Shown here in pieces: positions 13,052-24,597 of a DNA stretch of 64,000 bases (within the stretch, counting starts at the first letter, position 1; every line of letters begins with the position of its first letter). Source of the stretch: Gammaproteobacteria bacterium (GTDB lineage Bacteria; Pseudomonadota; Gammaproteobacteria; GRL18). Made by a program: the position numbers and the translations under genes. Under the pieces are notes generated by a model. It ran no database searches. It was not told where the DNA came from and saw only the letters and a program-made list of their open reading frames with translations. The stretch is taken from assembly GCA_016744375.1 (NCBI GenBank), contig JADGEM010000016.1, forward strand, positions 1 to 64,000, read 5' to 3'.

Positions 13052-13810
13052 ATGGCTCAATGCAATAACCCTGTCACCGGGATTTCATATTTATTTAAAG
13101 CACTCCCGCTATTAACCAAACCTGGGATTAAGAGTTATATCATCATCCCTCTTATTATTAATATTTTCTTTTTTTCAATCGGTATTTATTTTGGTTTTGC
13201 TTATTTTGCAGAATATATGGATAAATTTCTTGATACTTCTGGCTTATGGTCATGGGTTGCTGATATTGTGGACCTAATAAAACCACTGCTCTATTTAATT
13301 TTTGGCCTGGCTCTGCTGGTTTTGATTTTTTATACTTTTTCGATTGTTGCAAATATCGTCGCTGCCCCATTTAATAGTCTTTTAGCAGAAGTCACCGAAA
13401 AGTATCTAACGGGACAAGCCATAGAAGATTCTGGTGATTTTAAACAAATAATGAAAGATCTTATACCAACAATAATGATGGAAATAAGAAAGCTGATTTA
13501 CATGGTACTCTGGTCGATTCCTTTTTTAATTATGTTGTTTTTTATTCCTATTCTTGGCCCTATCATCTGGTTTTTATTTACAGCGTGGATGATGTCATTG
13601 CAATATATGGATTACCCAATGGGAAATCATAAGCTCAAATTCTCACAACAACGGGCATTACAGGGAAAAAATCGATTGTTTTCTATGGGATTTGGCGGCG
13701 TTACCATGGGGGCATCAATGATTCCCTTTATCAATTTTATTATAATGCCGACAGCCGTTATTGCCGCAACCATTATCTGGGTTGAACAATACGCTGAATG
13801 TGAACGTTAA
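13052..13810 (+). CDS. cysZ: CysZ-like (EI24 family) membrane protein
   Basis: Multi-TM; start MAQCNNPVTGISYLFKALPLLTKPGIKSYIIIPL; QYMDYPMGNHKLKFSQQR typical of CysZ. Track start is 12974. Confidence 0.8.
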   Translation: MAQCNNPVTGISYLFKALPLLTKPGIKSYIIIPLIINIFFFSIGIYFGFAYFAEYMDKFLDTSGLWSWVADIVDLIKPLLYLIFGLALLVLIFYTFSIVANIVAAPFNSLLAEVTEKYLTGQAIEDSGDFKQIMKDLIPTIMMEIRKLIYMVLWSIPFLIMLFFIPILGPIIWFLFTAWMMSLQYMDYPMGNHKLKFSQQRALQGKNRLFSMGFGGVTMGASMIPFINFIIMPTAVIAATIIWVEQYAECER

Positions 13811-13936
13811 ATAATAGAATTAAGCATTAAGATGCCTGTTTGTTTCTTAATGCTAAATTATTTACAACGCTAATTTCTTTTTCTATCTTCCTATTATTTT
13901 AAAAATTTTCTTTTATACTGTATCTATATAAAAAAA

Positions 13937-15229
13937 ATGATAATAAATATGCCTTTAGATAGCAAAAAAGCTCGACTTCTTCTCTTGTTCTCCTTTTCTT
14001 TCATCATAGTTCTGACTCTGTTATCAAACATTCTTGGCTTTAAACATTTGAAAACTGTTCAGAATGATATTAATCAAATCATTGAAACTCAAAACACTCA
14101 AACAGCGTTTATGAATAAAATGCGCTCACTTGCGCGTGAAAGAGTTATCAAACTTCAGTCATTAACAAATGAATATGATCCCTTTGAGCAAGATAATATT
14201 ATTTCTCAATTTCATGAATTAGGTGGTCTGTTTTTAGAAAATAGAGAACTTCTAATGATCACCAATCTTACTGAAGACGAATTAACTCTACTAAAACTAC
14301 AAAGAGGAGTTGCTCGAAATGTTGTTGCCAGCCAGTATAGGGTCATAAAACTCATTAAAGAGGGTAAGAATGAGCAATCATCCCGCTTCCTTATGAGTTA
14401 TACAATTCCAGCACAAAATGAAAATATATCCTTGATGGATCAATTTATACTGTACCAGAACCATCAAAACCTTTTTTTAAAATCAGAAGCTCAAAAGAAA
14501 ATTAAATCAGCCTCAGAAACTGTTTTATTGCTATCATCTTTTACTATAATATTAACGATAATTGTTGCTGCTATTGTCATTAGAAATATTACATCAATGC
14601 TCAAAATCCAATCCCAATCCATAGCAAAACATAAAATAATAGAGAAAAAACTAGCAGAGGCTCAGGAAATACTTGAGGTAAAAGTTGAGCAGCGCACTAA
14701 AGACTTACAGAAAGCTAATAAAGAATTACAGTATAGAGCTGATCATGATCCATTAACTGGCTTAGCTAACAGACGCTTATTTAATGAGTTATTGTCTCAT
14801 GAAATCAATAAAGCTGAGCGCAACCACTATAGCCTGGCCATTTTATATGTGAACCTTGATGACTTTAAAGCAATTAATAATACTTTGGGGCATGCAATGG
14901 GGGATAAACTTTTAGTCAATGTTTCTAAGCGATTAAAATCATCTTTGCGTAAAGAAGATCTGATTGCCCGTCTTGGTGGTGATGAGTTTTCAATTTGTTA
15001 TACCAATATCAAACACCCAGAAGACATTGTACTTCTCTGTCAGATATTGATTAATAAGGTAAGTCAGCCAATGTTTCTTGATAAGCATCAGTGTAAGATT
15101 AGCATAAGCATAGGTGTCAGCCTATACCCAGAGCATGGAAAAAATTATGACACCTTATTACGTGTTGCAGATAACAGCATGTTTCAGGTTAAAAAACAGG
15201 GTAAAAATAACTTCGCTATTGGTGATTAA
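13937..15229 (+). CDS. Membrane-anchored GGDEF diguanylate cyclase
   Basis: TM segments plus C-terminal GGDEF (RLGGDEFSI) with upstream RKED I-site spaced 5 residues. Confidence 0.9.
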   Translation: MIINMPLDSKKARLLLLFSFSFIIVLTLLSNILGFKHLKTVQNDINQIIETQNTQTAFMNKMRSLARERVIKLQSLTNEYDPFEQDNIISQFHELGGLFLENRELLMITNLTEDELTLLKLQRGVARNVVASQYRVIKLIKEGKNEQSSRFLMSYTIPAQNENISLMDQFILYQNHQNLFLKSEAQKKIKSASETVLLLSSFTIILTIIVAAIVIRNITSMLKIQSQSIAKHKIIEKKLAEAQEILEVKVEQRTKDLQKANKELQYRADHDPLTGLANRRLFNELLSHEINKAERNHYSLAILYVNLDDFKAINNTLGHAMGDKLLVNVSKRLKSSLRKEDLIARLGGDEFSICYTNIKHPEDIVLLCQILINKVSQPMFLDKHQCKISISIGVSLYPEHGKNYDTLLRVADNSMFQVKKQGKNNFAIGD

Positions 15230-15258
15230 GTTTCAATATGTATTTGTCCAGCTTTAAC

Positions 15259-16044
15259 CTAAATAATCGTTTGAGAGTCTATCTGGGGTAAGTTGAATTT
15301 TTCATCATAGGAAATATGGGTGAGATATAAACCTCCAGAAGGTGCCGTTTTACCAGCTTTTGTTCTGTCACGTGAATCCAGGACCTGTTGTGCCCATATA
15401 GGCTCTTTCTCTCCTGTGCCTATTAACATGAGAACTCCAGCAATATTTCTGACCATATGATGCAAAAATGAATTTGCTTCTATATCAATATAGAAATACT
15501 CACCATGTTGTGAAACATTTAAGAAATGGACTGTTTTAACAGAACTTTTTGCCTGACACTTAACGGTTCGATAAGCATTAAAATCATGTTCACCTGTTAA
15601 GTAAACAGCTGCTTCCTGCATACGGGGTAAGCTCAAGGGGTTACGATACCAGGAGACTTGTCGGCGTAAAAAGCTGGGCCTGATTGCCCTTGAAAAAATA
15701 ATATAACGATAACGCCTACGCTGTGCAGAAAAACGAGCATGAAACTCTTCCGTTACTATATGCGCCCAAAGGATGCTGATATTTTTATCAGTCAAATATC
15801 GATTGACACCTAAGACCCAGGAACGCATCGAACGGTTTGCTCTGGTATTAAAATGGATGACTTGCTCTGTTGCATGAACACCAGTATCTGTTCTTCCAGC
15901 CACCTGGCATTTTTCGATTTTTTCATTAGCTATTTTGCTCAAGGCGGCTTCTAAAGTACCTTGAACGGTTGCATAATCACCCTCCTGAATCTGCCATCCT
16001 GAAAATGCAGAACCATCATATTCAATCCCTAAAGCAATACGCAT
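15259..16044 (-). CDS. truA: tRNA pseudouridine(38-40) synthase TruA
   Basis: 261 aa; GRTDTGVHA motif. Confidence 0.97.
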   Translation of the reverse strand: MRIALGIEYDGSAFSGWQIQEGDYATVQGTLEAALSKIANEKIEKCQVAGRTDTGVHATEQVIHFNTRANRSMRSWVLGVNRYLTDKNISILWAHIVTEEFHARFSAQRRRYRYIIFSRAIRPSFLRRQVSWYRNPLSLPRMQEAAVYLTGEHDFNAYRTVKCQAKSSVKTVHFLNVSQHGEYFYIDIEANSFLHHMVRNIAGVLMLIGTGEKEPIWAQQVLDSRDRTKAGKTAPSGGLYLTHISYDEKFNLPQIDSQTII

Positions 16045-16061
16045 AAATTAACTACCAATTG

Positions 16062-16751
16062 TTATAAATAACTTAGACTAAGATAAAAAAACAAACATAA
16101 AAGCAAAGGAAACAGGTATTGGAAAAGCTCTGGAGCGGGCTGGGATTCAATCGTATAAGCTTGTCCCGATGTTGTGTCTGCTTCTTCAAGAATTTCGCGC
16201 AAAATTATACCAGAATATTGTATGAGTTGAAAAAAAACGAATTTCTTTTTTTTATTATCATGAGACTGCTGAGGTATTTTATATTTTCTTAGGCGTTCAG
16301 ACAATATCTCAATATACTCAAGTGTTAAAACAGCTCTGAGAGAGATTCGCTCGGTTTTAACATTAAAAAGTTTGAGTGGGGATGAAATAAAGAGCAAAGC
16401 AGATAATATATCTTCTTTAGTCGTCGTTTGAATGAATAAATTTACAGAAAATAGAATAAATATAAGTACTGATATACGAAATAAGCCCGGAGTAAGCTGT
16501 TGTAAATATTGTAGCAAAATAGGGATTTCAGTGTCTTGAATGAAGGGAGTATAGTAATAGTAAATGAATAAAATTGAAACAAAAAACCATTTAAGCCTGT
16601 AAAGCATTTTTACAGCGGGGGACCATAGTTTATTATTCTTAAGATAAAACGGGAGTAATAATGCAGCAGTTAAAAGCAATGTAGCCCAACCACCCTGTGT
16701 GAGAAAGATTGATACAACAACAAGGTTAACAATCTTTATTACAGGGTGCAT
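16062..16751 (-). CDS. EcfT/CbiQ-like transmembrane protein
   Basis: Multi-TM with cytosolic segment (LLFISSPLKLFNVKTERISLRAVLTLEYIEILSERLRK) resembling EcfT proteins. Confidence 0.5.
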   Translation of the reverse strand: MHPVIKIVNLVVVSIFLTQGGWATLLLTAALLLPFYLKNNKLWSPAVKMLYRLKWFFVSILFIYYYYTPFIQDTEIPILLQYLQQLTPGLFRISVLIFILFSVNLFIQTTTKEDILSALLFISSPLKLFNVKTERISLRAVLTLEYIEILSERLRKYKIPQQSHDNKKKKFVFFQLIQYSGIILREILEEADTTSGQAYTIESQPAPELFQYLFPLLLCLFFYLSLSYL

Positions 16752-16768
16752 GTCTTCATCTAGAACAA

Positions 16769-19714
16769 TTAGGATTCAGTTTGATCCAATAATGACTGAG
16801 CTTGAGATTTTTGCTCTTCATCTCCTTCGTCAATAACTTCATTAAGAATGCTTGATGCTGATTCCATATCTCCCATATCGATATAGGCTTTTGCTAAATC
16901 CAGTTTTGTGCCAACGGCATCAAGTTCAGGGAAGTCATCCTCCAGCTCATCAAAATCAAGATCATCATCAAGTAAATCTAACTCGTCAGATTCATCTTCA
17001 GTAGCAAGGGAATTATCAACATCAGAATCCTTATCTTCATCTTCATCAAGACTAAGTTCACCAAGATCACCAAGTTCAAGACTGTCATCTAATTCAAGAC
17101 TGTCATTTTCCAGTTCAAGACTGTCATTTTCCAGTTCAAGACTGTCATTTTCCAGTTCAAGACTGTCATCTTCTAGCTCAAGGCTGTCATTTTCTAGTTC
17201 AAGGCTGTCATCTTCTAGTTCAAGGCTGTCATCTTCTAGCTCAAGGCTGTCATTTTCCAGTTCAAGGCTGTCATCTTCTAGTTCAAAGCCTCCATCTTCC
17301 AGCTCAAGGCTATCATCTAAATTTAGGATTGATTCATCCAGATCTGAAGCTTTATCACTTTCTTGAGAATCGTCACTGGTTTCAAAATCATCCAGGCTGA
17401 GCTCAAAGTCATCATCTGAAACATGCGAACTGCCAGTATCATCTTCTAGAATTGAGTCATCAAGAGAAAATTCAGAAGTATCCTCTTCAAGTGCTAAATC
17501 AGAACCAACATCCGAATCAGTGATATCACCTAAAATTGAATCTTCATTTAAATTAATTTCTTCACTATCCAAAGAGAGTTCATCATCCAGTGACTGGATT
17601 TCATCAGTCATCGAGTCTTCAGAAACAGGTCCATCTTCATCAAACATATCGGGCATATCAATATTAATACCAAGCTTCTCAGCCCAGGATTTGGCCTTGA
17701 CCCATTCCGTTGTCAGCTCAAAGTCATCATTGTCCTTTTTCAGCAGTCCCTTAACAACATCAGCTTGCACTGCAAATGAATCTTTTAAATTATCGCCATG
17801 ATAAACCTCAAGAAGTTTTAACTGGAAATCGAGACGTTCAGGTTCGGATTTTATGGCACTTTGCAATAATTCCTCAGCTTGTTGATATCGGCCATAGACC
17901 ATAAAGACATCTGCTTCTGAAATTGGATCAGCTTCTGTATCATCAGGCTGTAAAGATTCCATATCATCTGCAGAAAAATCACTTAAGAATGAAGTTTCTG
18001 TGTCTGAAGCAAGGACTTCAGTCGAACTAGCAGAAGAATTAACTAATTGAGAATCTTCAATATTAAACTCACTATCATCACCTTCTAGTTTAGAATCAAG
18101 GATGCTTTCTTCAAACTCATTCTCCTTTTTACCACGTCCACGCAGACCTAACCAGGCTAGCAATCCAAGGAGTAGCACTCCACTACCTGCAGTATAAGGC
18201 AACATTTTCTCATTCAGGAGAACATCAAGAACAGTTCCAGTTGGAGGAATTAAGCTTTTTGGTTTGGGTGCTGACGCCGGCTTAGGTTTAGCAGCCTCTT
18301 TTACCATTGGTTCTGGTGAAATAGGCTCAGCTTCAGTAACCTCTGCAACTTCTGTTATTGTTTCAGATTGAGTGATTTCAGGTATGCTGATGACTTCATC
18401 AACATTGACTGGCGCTTCTGATTCTAAAGACATTTGCTCGTCTTTACTCAATTCAACAGATGGGTCGATATGCTCTGCAAGCAGCATCTCAGTTTCTTTG
18501 TAAACGTCAGTTTCAAGTACTTCTGTTTCTGTTGTAACAATTTCATCTGCTGGTGCTGGAGAGTCAACAGGCATTATTTCTGTTGATGCGTCTTCTGGTG
18601 ATTCCATGGTCTGCATTTCTTTTTGTTTTTGCAATGCAGCCAGACTTTCATCTTTTAATTCAACCAGAGATGTCTTCGTTTTCAGAAGCTCTTCAAGCTC
18701 CTTAATACGGGCTCTTAGTTCCTGATTCTCAACTTGTTTTGACTCAAGTTCCTCCCCAGCCAGAGAGAGTTTTTCTTTTAGATTCTCTGATTTAGAAGAT
18801 AAGTCACCCTTCATATCAGCACTGTCTTTATCCCCGGAAGCAACCAGAGTAAGCTGACCGTCAGAGGGAGCTTCTGCAGAACTGCGATCACTTCGATCAA
18901 CTAGATTTGCAACAGGTTTTTGCTGTCGGGTTTCTTTCCAGCTTTGATATTGGTCTCTGACTTGACGAGTAGCATTAGAACGGCTTAATTTATTTAAACT
19001 TTGTTTGTCTTTAATTCTCAATACATAACCTGATTTCAGATTATTAATATTGTTATTGACAAAAGCTTCAGGATTATCACGCAATAATGCAATCATCATT
19101 TGGTCAATGGTTACATTCTCGGGCGCTATGCTCTTAGCAATATGCCATAGCGTATCGTTGCGTTTGGTTGGTCCATAACTAATCTCTCCTGATGGTGTAA
19201 GAACATAGTTTGAACTCTGAGATGATGAAACAGGTTGACGTGTAGATTGCTTTATCGGCGTCCGTTTTACTTGCGATGAACGTGCTGTGCTCGCAGTTTT
19301 AACAGGACGTACATGCTTTTTTATGAATTCAGGTGGATCCATCAGCATGGTGTATTCTCTGAGCAGGCGGCCTGAACTCCAGGAAACTTCAACCAGGAAA
19401 TTAGCAAATGGTTCTCTAAAGGGTTCTTTTGTTGTTACTGATACATAATGTTTTCCATTACGCTCAATCAGCTTAAAACGGAATTTAGACAGATAATAAC
19501 TGCGTTCTATATCAGCACGGGCATAAATTTTCTTTGATGCCATTTCAATATGCAATGAATCAAGATCTTTTTTCGTCACCGAGTGAAGTGCAATTTCTGC
19601 ATTCAGAGGTTGATTTAAAGATGAGTTTACCTGTATATCCCCCATTCCCAAAGCCCAACTGGCTATAGGTGACATTAAGAATGATACGGTACATGCAAGG
19701 ATTGATTTCCGCAC
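16769..19714 (-). CDS. fimV: FimV/HubP-family polar protein
   Basis: 981 aa; signal peptide, FimV N-terminal domain, LysM-like segment, TM, acidic tail, TPR-like C-terminus (LDLAKAYIDMGDMESASSILNEVI). Confidence 0.95.
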   Translation of the reverse strand: MRKSILACTVSFLMSPIASWALGMGDIQVNSSLNQPLNAEIALHSVTKKDLDSLHIEMASKKIYARADIERSYYLSKFRFKLIERNGKHYVSVTTKEPFREPFANFLVEVSWSSGRLLREYTMLMDPPEFIKKHVRPVKTASTARSSQVKRTPIKQSTRQPVSSSQSSNYVLTPSGEISYGPTKRNDTLWHIAKSIAPENVTIDQMMIALLRDNPEAFVNNNINNLKSGYVLRIKDKQSLNKLSRSNATRQVRDQYQSWKETRQQKPVANLVDRSDRSSAEAPSDGQLTLVASGDKDSADMKGDLSSKSENLKEKLSLAGEELESKQVENQELRARIKELEELLKTKTSLVELKDESLAALQKQKEMQTMESPEDASTEIMPVDSPAPADEIVTTETEVLETDVYKETEMLLAEHIDPSVELSKDEQMSLESEAPVNVDEVISIPEITQSETITEVAEVTEAEPISPEPMVKEAAKPKPASAPKPKSLIPPTGTVLDVLLNEKMLPYTAGSGVLLLGLLAWLGLRGRGKKENEFEESILDSKLEGDDSEFNIEDSQLVNSSASSTEVLASDTETSFLSDFSADDMESLQPDDTEADPISEADVFMVYGRYQQAEELLQSAIKSEPERLDFQLKLLEVYHGDNLKDSFAVQADVVKGLLKKDNDDFELTTEWVKAKSWAEKLGINIDMPDMFDEDGPVSEDSMTDEIQSLDDELSLDSEEINLNEDSILGDITDSDVGSDLALEEDTSEFSLDDSILEDDTGSSHVSDDDFELSLDDFETSDDSQESDKASDLDESILNLDDSLELEDGGFELEDDSLELENDSLELEDDSLELEDDSLELENDSLELEDDSLELENDSLELENDSLELENDSLELDDSLELGDLGELSLDEDEDKDSDVDNSLATEDESDELDLLDDDLDFDELEDDFPELDAVGTKLDLAKAYIDMGDMESASSILNEVIDEGDEEQKSQAQSLLDQTES
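17078..17321 (-). repeat. 21-bp coding tandem repeat (SLELE[DN]D), about 11 copies with short irregular units at the ends
   Basis: Tandem units such as gactgtcattttccagttcaa repeated identically or nearly so; translated SLEL occurs 11 times. Confidence 0.92.
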
Positions 19715-20065
19715 GTGCTGGCTCCCTTTTTTAATATTAAGATCTGGTTGATCTTTTGTTAATTGCTTAAAAAATGCACAAATAAGCAGGACTTTGTTCT
19801 TTCCTACCCATTGAAATAATAACTTAAATAAAAGATTTCAGATTCTTTTAAAAATAAAAACAATCTGCAAATTTATTAAGATGTTTATATTATAGTAAGT
19901 ATTCACTTAGTTTGTTAAAAAAACATGACTTTAGAAAAACTTAACTTATTCTCTATTATTATTAGTATGTTAAATTAAAAAATTCAAGAAAAACATTAAC
20001 TAGTTTGCAAAATAATTAAAAATTGTTAAACAAATCACGATTTCTTGAATTTCCAGGGGAGTTTT

Positions 20066-21085
20066 TTATAAATAATCGTTAATGAGTATTTCCGCAATCT
20101 GGACGCTATTTAATGCTGCACCTTTGCGAACATTATCAGCAACAACCCATAGATCTAAGCCTCGTGGATGTGAAATATCTTCTCTGATTCGACTCACAAA
20201 AACTGGATCACTACCTGCACCTTCAGTCACTGCAGTTGCATAACCACCATCATTGCGATCATCCATGACTTCAATACCATCAAAGGCATTGAGTAATTCA
20301 GTTGCTTTCTCAGCACTGATTTTTTCTTTGGTCTCAATATGAAGGGCTTCAGAATGACCATAGAATACCGGTACTCTTACGGCAGTAGGATTGACCAGGA
20401 TTGAATCATCTTCAAATATCTTATTGGTTTCCCATACCATCTTCATTTCCTCTTTGGTGTATCCATTATCTTTGAAGACATCAATATGAGGCAAAACATT
20501 AAATGCAATTTGTTTTGGATAAACTTCCACTTTTACTTCTTTTGCGTTAAGAATGTTAGCAGTTTGGCCTGCTAATTCTTCAATGGCATTTTTACCAGTA
20601 CCAGAAACAGCCTGGTAGGTACAAACATTTATGCGTTCCAGGCCTACGGCATCATGAATTGGCTTTAAAGCCACCAGCATCTGAATGGTAGAACAATTAG
20701 GATTGGCGATAATACCACGGGTTTTATACCCTGCAATGGCATGAGGGTTGACTTCAGGTACAACCAGAGGGATATCATCGTCATAACGGAAATGTGCTGT
20801 ATTATCAATAACGACACAACCTGCTTCTGCCGCCTTAGGGGCGTAAATTTCTGAAATGCTGCCGCCTGCAGAAAAAAGGCCAATCTGTACCTGAGAAAAA
20901 TCAAACTCACTCAGATCCTGTACCGTATAATTTTTTCCTTTAAATTGTATTTTACTGCCGGCAGAGCGCGCACTGGCCAGAGGGTAGAGATTTCTCACAG
21001 GGAAATCACGTTCTTCGAGAATTGCCATCATAGTTTCACCAACAGCACCAGTAGCACCAACTACTGCAACATCATATTCTTTGCT
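20066..21085 (-). CDS. asd: Aspartate-semialdehyde dehydrogenase
   Basis: VVGATGAVGETMM, NPNCSTIQM active site. Start at MSKEYDVAVV; track start 21118. Confidence 0.97.
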   Translation of the reverse strand, partial: SKEYDVAVVGATGAVGETMMAILEERDFPVRNLYPLASARSAGSKIQFKGKNYTVQDLSEFDFSQVQIGLFSAGGSISEIYAPKAAEAGCVVIDNTAHFRYDDDIPLVVPEVNPHAIAGYKTRGIIANPNCSTIQMLVALKPIHDAVGLERINVCTYQAVSGTGKNAIEELAGQTANILNAKEVKVEVYPKQIAFNVLPHIDVFKDNGYTKEEMKMVWETNKIFEDDSILVNPTAVRVPVFYGHSEALHIETKEKISAEKATELLNAFDGIEVMDDRNDGGYATAVTEGAGSDPVFVSRIREDISHPRGLDLWVVADNVRKGAALNSVQIAEILINDYL

Positions 21086-21141
21086 CATTTGTATTGTCCT
21101 GACTTTTAAATTTTCCAAGTTTTTAAAATAATTGTGGGGCT

Positions 21142-22221
21142 TTATGCCATCAGCGCAGTAACCACTGCATCTCCCATGGTATTTGTACCCACTTTCATAT
21201 CATTTTCAGTATAAATATCAACCGTTCTAAGCCCTTTATTCAAAACGGCTTCTACAGCACTCTCCACTTTAAGCGCTAATGCTTCATTATTGAGAGAGTA
21301 GCGTAGCATCATTGCAACCGATAATATGGTGGCCATAGGATTTGCAATATCCTGCCCCGCAATATCAGGCGCAGAGCCATGAATCGGCTCATACATTCCT
21401 TTCTGATTTTTATCCATAGATGCTGAAGGCAGCATGCCAATTGATCCGGTCAACATGGCAGCACAATCTGAAAGGATGTCACCGAACATATTCGTAGTGA
21501 CCATGACATCAAATTGTTTAGGTGCTCTAACTAACTGCATAGCTGCATTATCAACATACATGTGAGTTAATTCAACATCTGGATAATTTTTGCTCACACG
21601 AATGAGTACTTCACGCCATAACTCAGTACACTCAAGAACATTTGCCTTGTCAACAGAGCAGAGTCTTCTATCACGTTTCATTGCAGTTTCAAAGGCAACA
21701 TGAGCGATACGCTCAACTTCAGATTCTTTATAGATAAGTGTATTAAACCCTTGTTTTTCATTATTTTCAAGTATTCTTATCCCTCTAGGTTGACCAAAAT
21801 AAATACCTCCGGTCAATTCACGCACAATCATAATATCTAAACCTGAAACCACATCTTCTTTTAAAGTAGAAGCATGGGCGAGCTGAGGATATAAAATTGC
21901 GGGCCTCAGATTAGCAAAAAGTTCTAATTCTGAACGCAAACCCAGCAATCCTTTTTCTGGACGGACAGCAATATCGAGAGATTCCCATTTGTAGCCACCA
22001 ACAGCCCCGAGCAGAATAGCATCTGACTCTTTTGCCAGTTTTAATGTTGCTTCCGGTAATGGTGATCCGGAATCATCAAAAGCCGCCCCCCCCACTAGAC
22101 CCTCTTCCATTTCAATATCAAGATCAAACTCATTTTTTAAACAATTCAGGACTTTTACTGCCTGAGTGACAATTTCAACGCCAATCCCATCACCGGGTAA
22201 CACCGCAATTTTTTTACTCAT
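21142..22221 (-). CDS. leuB: 3-isopropylmalate dehydrogenase
   Basis: [29 protein letters not shown]. Confidence 0.98.
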   Translation of the reverse strand: MSKKIAVLPGDGIGVEIVTQAVKVLNCLKNEFDLDIEMEEGLVGGAAFDDSGSPLPEATLKLAKESDAILLGAVGGYKWESLDIAVRPEKGLLGLRSELELFANLRPAILYPQLAHASTLKEDVVSGLDIMIVRELTGGIYFGQPRGIRILENNEKQGFNTLIYKESEVERIAHVAFETAMKRDRRLCSVDKANVLECTELWREVLIRVSKNYPDVELTHMYVDNAAMQLVRAPKQFDVMVTTNMFGDILSDCAAMLTGSIGMLPSASMDKNQKGMYEPIHGSAPDIAGQDIANPMATILSVAMMLRYSLNNEALALKVESAVEAVLNKGLRTVDIYTENDMKVGTNTMGDAVVTALMA

Positions 22222-22261
22222 AATCTCTTCTCAATTTGTAAATTAAACAATAACTCAATAC

Positions 22262-22906
22262 TTAATAAAGCCATGGGGTTATTTCTTTTTGCTTCTCTTC
22301 ATAAACACTTATATCCTGCGCATGTTCAAGAGTCAGGGCTATTTCATCCAAACCTTCTAATAAACAATGACGACGAAATTCATCTAGTTCAAAGCTGATA
22401 TCAATGTTTATTTCTGAACCTGAACCTGTAATTTTTTTATGTTCTAGATCCACTGTCAGTTGGAAACCGTCATTATCTTCAACGGTACTAAACAGCCCAT
22501 TAACTTCTTTTTCAGAGAGAATGATGGGCAATAAACCGTTCTTGAAACAGTTATTATAAAAGATGTCAGCAAAACTTGGTGCAATTATGACTCGAATTCC
22601 GTAATCTTCCAATGCCCAGGGGGCATGTTCACGTGACGAACCACAACCAAAATTATCTCGGGCAAGCAGAATTTTGGCACCTGAGTAACGAGGCTTATTT
22701 AATATAAAATCAGAATTAACCGGGCGCTTAGAATTATCCATCCCTGGTTCTCCATGATCCTGATATCGCCATTCATCAAACAAGTTAGGTCCAAAGCCAC
22801 TGCGTTTAATCGATTTTAAAAACTGCTTTGGAATAATAGCATCTGTATCCACATTTGCACGATCCAGAGGTACTGCAATCGCTGTCATTATTGTAAACTT
22901 TTCCAT
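22262..22906 (-). CDS. leuD: 3-isopropylmalate dehydratase small subunit
   Basis: [16 protein letters not shown]. Confidence 0.98.
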   Translation of the reverse strand: MEKFTIMTAIAVPLDRANVDTDAIIPKQFLKSIKRSGFGPNLFDEWRYQDHGEPGMDNSKRPVNSDFILNKPRYSGAKILLARDNFGCGSSREHAPWALEDYGIRVIIAPSFADIFYNNCFKNGLLPIILSEKEVNGLFSTVEDNDGFQLTVDLEHKKITGSGSEINIDISFELDEFRRHCLLEGLDEIALTLEHAQDISVYEEKQKEITPWLY

Positions 22907-22918
22907 AACAGGTTCCTT

Positions 22919-24334
22919 TTATACTGTTTTATTCAATGACTGTACATCAACAAAATGACCGGCAATAGCAGCAGCAGCAGCCATTGCAGGGCTGACCAGA
23001 TGTGTCCTGCCACCCTGCCCCTGACGTCCCTCAAAGTTACGATTTGATGTCGAAGCGCATCTCTCCTGAGGCTCAAGACGATCGGCATTCATTGCTAGAC
23101 ACATTGAGCAACCGGGTTCACGCCACTCAAAACCTGCATCGAGTAAAATTCTATCCAGACCTTCATTCTCAGCCTGCTGTTTAATCAACCCAGAACCAGG
23201 AACAACCATGGCTTGCTTAATAGAGTCAGATACTTTCTTGCCTTTTGCAACCTCGGCTGCAGCGCGAATGTCTTCAATCCGTGAATTCGTACAAGAGCCG
23301 ATAAAAACAACGTCAACTGAAACTTCAGAAATGGGCTTACCTGCAGTTAAGCCCATGTATTTAAGAGCTGCCACCATTCCTTCCTGCTTGACCGGATCAG
23401 ACTCCTGTAAAGGATCTGGGATGGTTTCATCAATCGCCATGGTCATTTCAGGCGAGGTGCCCCAGGTCACCTGGGGTTTTATCTCACCTGCACTAAGAGT
23501 AATAACTTTATCAAACTTGGCATCACCATCGGTATAAAAAGTCTTCCAGTATTCGACCGCTTTTTCCCATTGCTCTCCTGTTGGAGAGTAGGGTCTGCCT
23601 TTAACATAATCAATTGTTGTCTTGTCCACTGCAATCATACCTGCGCGGGCACCTGCTTCAATTGCCATATTGGATAACGTCATCCTTCCTTCCATTGAAA
23701 ATGAGCGGATGGCATCACCGGCAAACTCTATTGCATAACCTGTTCCACCTGCAGTACCAATTTTACCAATAATGGCCAGGATGACATCTTTTGCAGTGAC
23801 ATCAGGATTTAACAGGCCATTCACTTCAACGAGCATATTCTTTGATTTTTTTTGAATCAAACATTGAGTGGCTAAAACATGTTCTACTTCAGACGTTCCG
23901 ATACCAAAAGCAAGTGTACCAAAGGCACCATGAGTTGAAGTATGTGAATCACCACAAACAAGTGTCATTCCAGGTAAAGTTGCACCCTGCTCTGGACTCA
24001 CAACATGAACAATACCCTGTCGGATATCATCCATTTTAAACTCAGTAATACCAAAGCGCTCACAATTATTATCTAAAGTGTCAACTTGAAGTTTAGAAAT
24101 CGGATCGGATATTCCTTTATCTCGATCGGTAGTTGGTACATTATGATCCGGTGTTGCCAGGTTGGCTGAAAGTTTCCAGGGCTGACGATTGGCTATTCTT
24201 AAGCCTTCAAAAGCCTGCGGGGAGGTGACTTCATGTATTAACTGACGATCAATATACAATAATGATGTTCCATCATCATTTTCACGGACAGTGTGACTGT
24301 CCCATAATTTATCATATAAAGTTTTGGCACTCAT
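22919..24334 (-). CDS. leuC: 3-isopropylmalate dehydratase large subunit
   Basis: [16 protein letters not shown] start preceded by [23 protein letters not shown]. Track start 24478. Confidence 0.97.
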   Translation of the reverse strand: MSAKTLYDKLWDSHTVRENDDGTSLLYIDRQLIHEVTSPQAFEGLRIANRQPWKLSANLATPDHNVPTTDRDKGISDPISKLQVDTLDNNCERFGITEFKMDDIRQGIVHVVSPEQGATLPGMTLVCGDSHTSTHGAFGTLAFGIGTSEVEHVLATQCLIQKKSKNMLVEVNGLLNPDVTAKDVILAIIGKIGTAGGTGYAIEFAGDAIRSFSMEGRMTLSNMAIEAGARAGMIAVDKTTIDYVKGRPYSPTGEQWEKAVEYWKTFYTDGDAKFDKVITLSAGEIKPQVTWGTSPEMTMAIDETIPDPLQESDPVKQEGMVAALKYMGLTAGKPISEVSVDVVFIGSCTNSRIEDIRAAAEVAKGKKVSDSIKQAMVVPGSGLIKQQAENEGLDRILLDAGFEWREPGCSMCLAMNADRLEPQERCASTSNRNFEGRQGQGGRTHLVSPAMAAAAAIAGHFVDVQSLNKTV

Positions 24335-24597
24335 ACTCTTCTCCTGAGAAGCGGCATTTTTGATGCTCATTGTGATTAATTCCGAGTAAGCAACCAGGAA
24401 CAAATTTGTTGTTTTAGTTGTGTTTATGGTATCGTTGAATTTAAAATAACTCAAATTCATTTTTTTCATGTTTTTCATAACTAAAAGTTATATGTTTGCT
24501 TTGCTACCAAAACAATGATTACCCAAGTTGCATTTTAAATACACAATTTCCAAATAGTAGCATTGGTATTAAAGCCAATAAAACAGGCATTGTCCCC

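Noticed and set aside
17078-17321. Possible CRISPR-like array from regular short repeats
   Set aside because: Contiguous 21-bp units with no unique spacers, in frame inside fimV.
16908-17366. 152 aa Ser-rich plus-strand ORF
   Set aside because: Exact antisense of the fimV acidic repeat; composition is a by-product of the repeat.
17520-17801. 93 aa Ser-rich plus-strand ORF
   Set aside because: Antisense shadow of fimV coding sequence.
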